DNA of 5,048 bases, from the NCBI GenBank assembly GCA_938028645.1, contig CALIMD010000248.1, positions 1 through 5,048 of the forward strand, in the 5' to 3' direction. Source of the stretch: an uncultured Alphaproteobacteria bacterium. GTDB taxonomy: Bacteria > Pseudomonadota > Alphaproteobacteria > Thalassobaculales > Thalassobaculaceae. Position numbers and translations under genes: made by a program. This document shows positions 1-5,048 of this stretch, piece after piece (positions within the stretch are counted from its first letter, which is position 1; each line of letters starts with the position of its first letter). The notes under the pieces are model-generated. The model did no database searches. It was not told the origin of the DNA and saw only the letters and a program-made list of their open reading frames with translations.

Positions 1-525
1 TTCAAAATCATGCCGGCATTTTTTTCCTTCTATACGCCGAAGCAAATGCTCTGGCAGTGCATCATAAACCTCATACATATTAGTAAAACAGGTTAACCCG
101 CCCGTTCTGCTAACTTCCACTCCATGAAGAAGAGATCCCATAGCTGGAATTTGGCGATAACTAGAGTCCGTGTGCCATTTTTTTGCACTGGATAATTGCT
201 GTTGAATGGGATCGGACTGTGGCATTATCCTTCCATTTTCATCAGTATTTGAAACTCGAAAAATTTCCTTTATGAACTTTGATTTTATTATACTCTGATG
301 AAATATCTCTGGCTCACCAAAGTTACGAGTAACAGCAACGTGCTGTTCATCTGAAATTTTCTGATTCGGAAACACTAATATTTGATAATCCATCCAAGCC
401 TTATGTATTTGCTCGACAATCGATGATTGCAAGGGTTCCTTAAAATCGACGTTAGTTACTTCCGCCCCTATTAAAGGATGAAGACTCCGTATTTTAAGTT
501 GATGTTTATCATTATTAGTTAACAT
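1..525 (-). CDS. TfdA/TauD-family Fe(II)/2-oxoglutarate dioxygenase, N-terminal 175 residues (cut by window edge)
   Basis: The reading frame is open from an ATG at 525 down to base 1, giving 175 residues without a stop; the C-terminal part lies outside the window. The N-terminus has the family's HPLIGAEV segment (residues 16-23), then an AW..YQILVFPNQ strand (43-55) and the FGEPE turn (69-73). WHTDSSY at 117-123 carries the HxD iron ligands H118 and D120, and T141-GG matches the 2-oxoglutarate-contacting Thr of TfdA. The distal His and the 2-oxoglutarate-binding Arg would be downstream. Family members are cytoplasmic and couple decarboxylation of 2-oxoglutarate to substrate hydroxylation, often cleaving C-O, C-S or C-N bonds (2,4-D, taurine and similar acids). 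A GGGGG run at 533-537 lies 7 bases before the ATG and supports this start. The gene follows the bicupin gene by 22 bases, so co-transcription is likely. Family assignment is firm; substrate is unknown, so no gene symbol is given. Confidence 0.9.
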   Translation of the reverse strand, partial: MLTNNDKHQLKIRSLHPLIGAEVTNVDFKEPLQSSIVEQIHKAWMDYQILVFPNQKISDEQHVAVTRNFGEPEIFHQSIIKSKFIKEIFRVSNTDENGRIMPQSDPIQQQLSSAKKWHTDSSYRQIPAMGSLLHGVEVSRTGGLTCFTNMYEVYDALPEHLLRRIEGKKCRHDFE

Positions 526-547
526 TTATTTTCCCCCGGGATATCAA

Positions 548-1498
548 TTAATCATCAATAAATTCAAACCCCATTGCCCTAGCGTGATAATAAATTCCTC
601 CGTCTTGCACAATTAGGAATTTTGCCTGCTCATTTCCCGCATTGTGATGAGAGTGAACGGATACAGGTGGCGTGATAGTGGTGGCCCACGGCGCCCAATC
701 TTTTCGCTCGCTATCAATCATTGAGAAGCAATTCTCGCCTTGGATAACTAACGATATAGCGACTGAATTGTGTCGATGTGGCCTCTGCGTGACACCAGCC
801 GGTAGCGAATTCATGGCTACGGTTAACGTAGGCAAAACGTTCCGGCTCTCCTCCTGTTTGCTGGATGAAAATATGAGAGCAGACCCCGCGATATCATCAC
901 CTCGACCGACTCTGTAGATCAGGTCTATTTGTTTATCAATTTCCTCCGAGGGATAATGAACAACATCGGTTGGTGCTCTACCTGCCAGGGGAGCTTGTAA
1001 TTTTTCAAATGCTAATTGGGGCTCATTAGTCACTATCCAAAGGACTGCTGGTTCATCAATGGCTTTATGAGTTTGGGATACATCACCTGGCGTTACAAAC
1101 ACATCTCCCGCGTTCCATTCAATAATTTCATTACCTGATTCTGTCCTGCCCTTTCCTTCAATTACGTAATAAACCGCACCGCTGGCAACAAAATCCGTTT
1201 TTAAAGATTCATTTCCAAGTATTCTGCCGTAATAGGCCAAAACTAGAGGTGAGGTTGCAGGAAATGGGCATTGCATCACATCGGAAACATCACACGGGAT
1301 TAACCCAGTAGATGATGTTGGCGCCAGGGCTTTACGTGGCTCATCAGTGAAAACCATGTTCGGTACCGGGGGCAACTGAACATTAAAAGCATTCCCTGTA
1401 TTGAAATACCGTGCTCTAGACTCCGCTGCAGTCTTAGGATTAGCTGCTACCTGCGCCGGCAGATCCGCAATTGATTCGGCCACGATATTATCTGGCAT
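548..1498 (-). CDS. Bicupin protein, gentisate 1,2-dioxygenase-like
   Basis: A 316-residue protein with two cupin barrels. The N-terminal one (about 85-160) keeps the fold motifs VYYVIEGKG (109-117) and WNAGDVFVTPG (128-138), but has no HxH where the metal ligands normally sit; only H144 of motif 2 remains. The C-terminal one (about 222-300) has G235-x5-H241-x-H243 and P278-x-V-x2-H282-x3-N286, so it probably holds one metal ion through H241, H243 and H282. The usual motif-1 Glu is absent, as is common in ring-cleaving bicupins. Size and architecture resemble gentisate/salicylate-type dioxygenases, but the reaction here is not proven and an isomerase or other cupin oxygenase is possible. The ATG at 1498 is chosen because GAGGGAG at 1505-1511 precedes it by 6 bases; the frame stays open upstream for 20 more codons, but that stretch is Lys/Asn-rich and contains the Shine-Dalgarno site. 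First gene of the minus-strand pair, with the 2-oxoglutarate dioxygenase 22 bases downstream. Confidence 0.85.
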   Translation of the reverse strand: MPDNIVAESIADLPAQVAANPKTAAESRARYFNTGNAFNVQLPPVPNMVFTDEPRKALAPTSSTGLIPCDVSDVMQCPFPATSPLVLAYYGRILGNESLKTDFVASGAVYYVIEGKGRTESGNEIIEWNAGDVFVTPGDVSQTHKAIDEPAVLWIVTNEPQLAFEKLQAPLAGRAPTDVVHYPSEEIDKQIDLIYRVGRGDDIAGSALIFSSSKQEESRNVLPTLTVAMNSLPAGVTQRPHRHNSVAISLVIQGENCFSMIDSERKDWAPWATTITPPVSVHSHHNAGNEQAKFLIVQDGGIYYHARAMGFEFIDD

Positions 1499-1627
1499 TT
1501 TTTTCTCCCTCATTTTTTTTGATTCTAATATAATGTTTTTGGTATTCCTATTACTCAAGGTGTTCTATCGACTATGTGCTTAAATAATACTAAGAAGGAA
1601 AAATTTAAAACTAATGAAGCGACTAAA
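1499..1627. promoter_or_regulatory. Divergent control region between the bicupin and HAD genes
   Basis: This AT-rich 129-base gap must drive both divergent gene pairs. On the plus strand a perfect TATAAT lies at 1529-1534, though no good -35 element sits 16-18 bases upstream of it. On the minus strand TTGAGT (1558-1553) and CATTAT (1535-1530) are 17 bases apart, each matching four of six sigma-70 consensus bases. The two candidate -10 elements lie over each other, so the two transcripts may compete for polymerase. The promoters are inferred by eye and are weak. No regulator gene or clear operator palindrome is present in or next to the gap. Confidence 0.4.
1505..1511 (-). promoter_or_regulatory. 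Ribosome binding site that fixes the bicupin start
   Basis: Minus-strand GAGGGAG lies 6 bases before the ATG at 1498. It is the strongest Shine-Dalgarno match in this intergenic stretch. It overlaps the alternative in-frame ATG at 1513-1511 and so argues against the longer N-terminus that begins at 1558. Confidence 0.75.
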
Positions 1628-2359
1628 ATGAAAAATATTTCAGATTACAAAGCTTTAACTTTCGATTGTTACGGCACGCTCATCGATTGGGAAACTGGGA
1701 TATGGAATGCCGGTCAACCTTTGATCATGGAAAATAATCGTAGTGATATCACACGCGAAAAATTCTTAAGCACGTTTGCCACAGCTGAAACGTATCAGGA
1801 AGCCGCAACTCCAAAAATGATTTATACTGATTTATTAAGCAAGGTACATTTATCGATTGCTAACACATTTACACTAACAACCAACAACACCCTTGACACC
1901 AAGTTTGGCAGATCTGTAAAACATTGGCCAGAATTTGATGACAGTAAAGCATCGTTACATATTCTAAAACAGCATTTAAAACTTATAATATTATCCAATG
2001 TTGATCGTAATAGTTTTTCTCATTCAAATAAGAAGTTAGGGATTGAGTTTGACGCCGTTTATACTGCGGAAGATATTGGAACCTACAAACCGAACCCAAA
2101 TAATTTCAATTATATGACCCAGAACCTCAGGAAGATATTCGAGATCAAACTCGATGAAATTCTTCATGTCGCTCAGTCAATGCACCACGATTTAGTTGAA
2201 GCCAAAAACCATGGTTTAGATGTCGCTTGGATAGATCGCCAAGGACTATCACGAGGTGGAGAATGGGGGGCCACCGCAAAAGTATCAAATTTAGCAGAGC
2301 CAGATTTTTTATTTTTCAGCATGTCTGAGATGGTAGCTGCTTTTCAAGACAGCCAATGA
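1628..2359 (+). CDS. HAD-superfamily hydrolase, 'haloacid dehalogenase type II'-like
   Basis: A 243-residue cytoplasmic hydrolase of HAD subfamily IA. Motif I is FDCYGT (12-17) with nucleophile D13 and Tyr rather than Asp two residues on, the pattern of 2-haloacid dehalogenases and unlike classic phosphatases (DxD). Motif II is LSNVD (122-126, S123), motif III Lys is K154 in YKPNP, and motif IV is VAQSMHHD (181-188) followed by WIDR (201-204). Length fits the family (roughly 220-240). Compared with characterised L-2-haloacid dehalogenases, the active-site Tyr after the Lys is Phe (F160), the SSNxxD loop is replaced by AQSMHHD, and no obvious counterpart of the halide-binding Arg is seen, so the true substrate may not be a haloacid. 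The ATG at 1628 is preferred: GAAG (1616-1619) sits 8 bases upstream and the fold starts at once. The frame extends to an ATG at 1574, but those 18 residues are Lys/Asn-rich and no Shine-Dalgarno precedes that ATG. The alcohol dehydrogenase gene follows after 76 bases on the same strand. Confidence 0.85.
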   Translation: MKNISDYKALTFDCYGTLIDWETGIWNAGQPLIMENNRSDITREKFLSTFATAETYQEAATPKMIYTDLLSKVHLSIANTFTLTTNNTLDTKFGRSVKHWPEFDDSKASLHILKQHLKLIILSNVDRNSFSHSNKKLGIEFDAVYTAEDIGTYKPNPNNFNYMTQNLRKIFEIKLDEILHVAQSMHHDLVEAKNHGLDVAWIDRQGLSRGGEWGATAKVSNLAEPDFLFFSMSEMVAAFQDSQ

Positions 2360-2435
2360 AAAACTGACTTGATGAAACATTATTACCGGCTAGAGTCTAA
2401 AATTCTATCATGTAAAAAAATTTAGGGAATTTACC

Positions 2436-3485
2436 ATGCGGGGTGTTGTATTTACAGGAGAAAGAAACTTAGAGATACGCGATTTTCCAGATCCTATACC
2501 TGGGCCTCGGGATGTGATCCTTGAAATTAAAGCTTCTGGTATGTGTGGTAGCGACCTTCATCGTTATCGAGCTCCTTTTAATCCAGGGGATACCTCTTCC
2601 GGTTTTAAGTTAGCTGATGAGCCAATGATAGCGGGTCATGAACCCTGCGGGGTGATAGCTGAACTTGGTTCTGCTGTTTCAGATCAAGAAGCTCAAGTAG
2701 GCCAGCGTGTTATGGACCATCACTATGAGGGCTGTGGTTCATGCAAACACTGCAAAGGTGGATGGCAGCAAATGTGTTTAGATGGAACTACCGTATTTGG
2801 GTCCAGTGGACATGGAGCACACGCAAAATACATGCGGGTACCGGTATCAACATTAGTGTCTTTACCCGAGGAGTTATCATTTACGACCGGAGCTGCTATT
2901 TCTTGCGGAACGGGAACAGCATATGGAGCGTTACGACGACTACAACTTCAAGGTGGCGAGACAATAGCCATTTTTGGACAAGGTCCCGTGGGGTTATCAG
3001 CGACGCAACTAGCAACTGCCATGGGAGCGCGAGTTATAGCTCTTGATATTTCCTCCGAACGTCTAGAAATGGCGAAAAATTTTGGGGCTGCAGAGATTAT
3101 AAATGCAAGTTCAAATGATTCTGTTTCGGCAATTAGAGAGCTTACACATGGCGAAGGGGCGCATAAGACGTTAGAAGCTTCGTCGGCTCCCTCGGCAAGG
3201 CAAGAAGCTGTTCAAGCCGTTCGGTCATGGGGCATAGCATGTTTTGTTGGCGAACGTGGCAATGTAGCTTTGGACGTCAGTCCAGACCTTTTGAGAAGGC
3301 AAGTCACCTTGGTTGGCTCGTGGACCTTTTCGACCCAAGGCCAATCAGATTGTGCAGAGTTTGTAGCAGATAACAATATAGACGTTGAAGCACTATTTAC
3401 CGATACGTGGTCTTTAGACCAAGCTAGAGAAGCATACGAAAAATTTGACACACAAACCACTGGCAAAGGAGTTATTATTCCTTAG
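2436..3485 (+). CDS. Zinc-dependent NAD-type medium-chain alcohol dehydrogenase
   Basis: A 349-residue member of the medium-chain dehydrogenase family, full length for the group, related to sorbitol/threonine-type dehydrogenases; it oxidises an alcohol or polyol to a ketone or aldehyde in the cytoplasm. Catalytic zinc ligands visible are C37 (MCGSD), H68 in GHE (67-69) and probably C157 (SCGTGTAYG). The structural-zinc lobe is intact with C100, C103, C106 and C114. The Rossmann domain has GQGPVG (181-186), and D204 at the end of the second strand (ALD) predicts NAD over NADP. SWTFS (295-299) and the GKGVIIP end are typical of this subgroup. AGGG at 2424-2427 lies 8 bases before the ATG. It follows the HAD gene by 76 bases with no clear terminator between, so an operon is likely, but the gap is large enough for its own promoter. 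Substrate is unknown; it could act on the product of the oxygenases across the divergent region. Confidence 0.92.
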   Translation: MRGVVFTGERNLEIRDFPDPIPGPRDVILEIKASGMCGSDLHRYRAPFNPGDTSSGFKLADEPMIAGHEPCGVIAELGSAVSDQEAQVGQRVMDHHYEGCGSCKHCKGGWQQMCLDGTTVFGSSGHGAHAKYMRVPVSTLVSLPEELSFTTGAAISCGTGTAYGALRRLQLQGGETIAIFGQGPVGLSATQLATAMGARVIALDISSERLEMAKNFGAAEIINASSNDSVSAIRELTHGEGAHKTLEASSAPSARQEAVQAVRSWGIACFVGERGNVALDVSPDLLRRQVTLVGSWTFSTQGQSDCAEFVADNNIDVEALFTDTWSLDQAREAYEKFDTQTTGKGVIIP

Positions 3486-3488
3486 TGC

Positions 3489-3504
3489 TATATCAATTGA
3501 TATA
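3489..3504. repeat. Perfect 16-bp palindrome in the convergent gap
   Basis: The bases TATATCAATTGATATA read the same on both strands. The site lies 3 bases after the alcohol dehydrogenase stop and 18 bases from the end of the facing HAD phosphatase gene. It has almost no G/C and no following T-run, so it is a poor intrinsic terminator; a protein-binding site or chance in AT-rich DNA are alternatives. No better terminator is visible for either gene in this gap. Confidence 0.5.
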
Positions 3505-3522
3505 TTCACACATCACAAAATA

Positions 3523-4176
3523 TTATTGATTGTCCAGAAAGACAGCAATTTCCTGCATAGTATCAAATACCTTAGTGCACCCGACCTTCTTCAATGCGGA
3601 ACTGTCTTCACCACCACTGTAACCAAAAACACTCATACCGGCTGCAACTCCAGCCGACGCCCCTCTTGGGCTATCTTCGATGACTAAACAATGCTGAGGC
3701 CGAACGCCCATTTGATCCGCGCAATACAAATAAAGGTCCGGTGCAGGCTTAGGCCTTTCTACTTGATCCGCTGAAAAAATCCGTCCTAAAAACCGATCCT
3801 TCAAATTAGTCACCCCTAATGAAACCTCCATCTTATTAAATGGACCATTAGACCCAACGCATACGGGTATATTAATTCCTTCAAGCACGTCCAAAACATG
3901 CTCAATACCATTTATAGATTTTAGGCTTCGTCTAAATTCTGAAAATTGTTTTTCATAAATCTCGTCCACCCAGTTTGCAGAGAGCTGGAAACCAAGTTGC
4001 TTTTCCGCGTCTTCTTTTATTTGAGTCAATTTACCGCCTAGAAATTTAGATAGAGCCCCCTCAGCAGATATAGGTATCCCAGCCAAAGTTAACGCCTCTG
4101 AAATAAAACGATTACCAATAGCCTCGCTGTCAACGAGAACGCCGTCACAATCGAATATAACCAGTTTATAGTTCAC
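3523..4176 (-). CDS. HAD-IA phosphatase, beta-phosphoglucomutase/phosphoglycolate phosphatase-like
   Basis: A 217-residue HAD subfamily IA protein with all four catalytic motifs: FDCDGVLVDSE (8-18) with nucleophile D9 and acid/base D11, S109-N110 in VGSNGP, K143 in RPKPAPDLY, and E167-D168 in VIEDSPRGASAG. The helical cap (about 18-85) is that of small phospho-sugar or phosphoglycolate phosphatases and mutases; E. coli YieH-type sugar-phosphate phosphatases have a similar outline. It likely removes phosphate from a small phosphorylated metabolite in the cytoplasm; the substrate is not readable. The start is GTG at 4176-4174: a stop codon (4185-4183) lies three codons upstream in frame and no ATG precedes motif I. 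AAGG at 4190-4187 sits 10 bases before it. It converges on the alcohol dehydrogenase gene and diverges from amtB, so it is probably its own transcript. It is clearly a different branch from the HAD at 1628, having DxD instead of DxY. Confidence 0.9.
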   Translation of the reverse strand: MNYKLVIFDCDGVLVDSEAIGNRFISEALTLAGIPISAEGALSKFLGGKLTQIKEDAEKQLGFQLSANWVDEIYEKQFSEFRRSLKSINGIEHVLDVLEGINIPVCVGSNGPFNKMEVSLGVTNLKDRFLGRIFSADQVERPKPAPDLYLYCADQMGVRPQHCLVIEDSPRGASAGVAAGMSVFGYSGGEDSSALKKVGCTKVFDTMQEIAVFLDNQ

Positions 4177-4311
4177 GATTTTCTAACCTTTTAATATTTT
4201 TTTGCCTATTTTTTGGGCACTAAAAATACGTTGCTTGCAAAATGACCAAAGACAGGTATTGTATCCAATAAATTTTAAACAACATAAAAATCTAGATGAG
4301 GGAATACATCA
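4177..4311. promoter_or_regulatory. Divergent intergenic region upstream of amtB
   Basis: A 135-base AT-rich gap that must hold the starts of amtB (plus) and the HAD phosphatase (minus). A possible plus-strand sigma-70 pair is TTGCAA (4235-4240) and TATTGT (4257-4262), 16 bases apart, each matching four of six consensus bases. A GGGCAC (4215-4220) followed by TTGC (4231-4234) looks like pieces of a sigma-54 promoter, but the spacing is wrong. No NtrC-type dyad is evident. The amtB Shine-Dalgarno GAGGG is at 4298-4302, 9 bases before the ATG. Confidence 0.35.
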
Positions 4312-5048
4312 ATGGTTTTCGCAGGCTTTGGCAACCGTTTTATTTTAACTCTTACTTTGATTGTAACTTTCTTTGCAAATAAATCCGCTTTTGCCGCGGA
4401 TAAATTAAGCAGCGGTGATACAGCATGGATCATAACGGCCACCGCTCTCGTTTTGTTTATGACACTCCCGGGTCTAGCGCTATTTTACGGTGGGCTTGTG
4501 AGATCGCGCAATGTTCTCTCGGTTCTAATGCATTGCTTTGCTGTTGCCTGCCTGGCATCCGTCGTTTGGCTAGTCCTCGTCTACAGCCTAGCTTTTGGAG
4601 ATGGCGGCACCTTAAACCCATACATCGGCGGTCTCGAAAAAGTATTTTTATTAGGAGTTACAACAGAAACTTTATCGGGAACCATTCCGGAAACAGTATT
4701 TTTCATATTTCAAATGACTTTTGCCATTATTACGCCAGCATTAATTGTTGGCGCCTTTCCCGAAAGGATTAAATTTTCAGCAGTTTTATTATTTTCTTTA
4801 TTTTGGCTTATTCTTGTTTATGCGCCCGCCTGCCATTGGGTCTGGGGCGGTGGATGGTTGGCCGATATGGGCGTGATGGACTTTGCAGGCGGAATAGTTG
4901 TTCATGTAACTGCAGGGGTCTCAGCACTTGTACTTGCCGTTGTATTAGGCCCCAGACGCGGGTTTCCTAAAGACATACGCCCCCCACATAACCCAGGAAT
5001 GACGGTTGCCGGAGCTTGTATGTTATGGGTTGGTTGGTTTGGCTTTAA
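4312..5048 (+). CDS. amtB: Ammonium transporter AmtB, N-terminal 245 residues (cut by window edge)
   Basis: The frame is open from the ATG at 4312 to the window end; the last two bases (aa) fit the Asn of the conserved WFGFN. Residues 1-28 look like a cleavable signal peptide ending SAFA before ADK, as in proteobacterial AmtB. The first membrane helix carries LVLFMTLPGLALFYGGLVR (46-64), and about five or six of the usual eleven helices are present. Channel residues keep a constant offset of 30 from E. coli AmtB numbering: the Phe gate F133 and F137, W178 of the ammonium recruitment site, D190, and H198, first of the twin pore histidines, in DFAGGIVVH. The second His would be beyond the window. 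The trimeric inner-membrane channel takes up ammonium and is normally blocked by the PII protein GlnK. No glnK lies directly upstream; it may be downstream or elsewhere. The ATG has GAGGG 9 bases upstream. Confidence 0.96.
   Translation, partial: MVFAGFGNRFILTLTLIVTFFANKSAFAADKLSSGDTAWIITATALVLFMTLPGLALFYGGLVRSRNVLSVLMHCFAVACLASVVWLVLVYSLAFGDGGTLNPYIGGLEKVFLLGVTTETLSGTIPETVFFIFQMTFAIITPALIVGAFPERIKFSAVLLFSLFWLILVYAPACHWVWGGGWLADMGVMDFAGGIVVHVTAGVSALVLAVVLGPRRGFPKDIRPPHNPGMTVAGACMLWVGWFGF

Noticed and set aside
1..525. Naming the dioxygenase tfdA and the cluster a 2,4-D or halo-aromatic pathway
   Set aside because: The TfdA-like motifs are shared by a broad family, the C-terminal half is missing, and the neighbouring HAD lacks key dehalogenase residues.
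672..917. Plus-strand open frame of 81 codons
   Set aside because: Lies wholly inside the bicupin gene on the opposite strand and its product has no recognisable domain.
1401..1583. Plus-strand open frame of 60 codons with a hydrophobic end
   Set aside because: Mostly antisense to the bicupin N-terminus; the hydrophobic tail comes from translating the T-rich control region, not from a convincing membrane protein.
2741..3046. Plus-strand frame inside the alcohol dehydrogenase gene
   Set aside because: Shifted-frame shadow of a gene whose own frame has every zinc and NAD motif; its product is Trp/Arg/Ser/Thr-rich and unlike any family.
3212..3466. Minus-strand frame opposite the alcohol dehydrogenase C-terminus
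   Set aside because: Antisense shadow with no motif.
3445..3687. Plus-strand frame spanning the convergent gap
   Set aside because: Overlaps the ends of two well-supported genes, and no convincing ribosome binding site or domain is seen.
4203..4219. Small hairpin TGCC/GGCA around a T-run before amtB
   Set aside because: Only a four-base-pair stem with a long loop; too weak to call a terminator or riboswitch.
4215..4234. Possible sigma-54 promoter upstream of amtB (GGGCAC followed by TTGC)
   Set aside because: Ten bases separate the two blocks instead of about five, so the GG and GC elements would not be in register.
4425..4772. Plus-strand 115-codon frame within amtB
   Set aside because: Out-of-frame shadow; the amtB frame carries conserved channel residues at a constant offset from E. 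coli AmtB.

Overview
The window looks like a piece of a bacterial chromosome, most likely proteobacterial. Genes are close together, the DNA is AT-leaning, Shine-Dalgarno-like sites precede most genes, and the proteins resemble proteobacterial catabolic enzymes plus a signal-peptide-bearing AmtB. A marine or environmental alpha- or gammaproteobacterium would fit, but the sequence has no rRNA or marker gene to fix this. There are no tRNAs, insertion sequences, CRISPR arrays or clear mobile-element borders.

Layout: (1) On the minus strand, a bicupin gene (548-1498) is followed 22 bases later by a TfdA/TauD-family 2-oxoglutarate-dependent dioxygenase gene (1-525), cut by the left edge. They look like one operon. 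(2) A short divergent control region (1499-1627) separates them from two plus-strand genes: a HAD-superfamily hydrolase of the 'haloacid dehalogenase type II' look (1628-2359) and a zinc-dependent NAD-type medium-chain alcohol dehydrogenase (2436-3485). (3) A 37-base convergent gap holding a perfect 16-bp palindrome precedes a second, different HAD phosphatase on the minus strand (3523-4176, GTG start). (4) A second divergent gap (4177-4311) precedes amtB, an ammonium transporter cut by the right edge (4312-5048).

How the genes may work together: an Fe(II)/2-oxoglutarate oxygenase, a gentisate-dioxygenase-like bicupin, a HAD hydrolase and a polyol/alcohol dehydrogenase sharing one divergent control region form a plausible small-molecule breakdown module (oxygenation, metal-dependent cleavage or isomerisation, hydrolysis, alcohol oxidation). 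The substrate cannot be read from the sequence. The first HAD lacks several residues that define true L-2-haloacid dehalogenases, so a dehalogenation pathway should not be assumed. The second HAD and AmtB are probably separate transcription units; AmtB is nitrogen-acquisition housekeeping and may be unrelated to the module.
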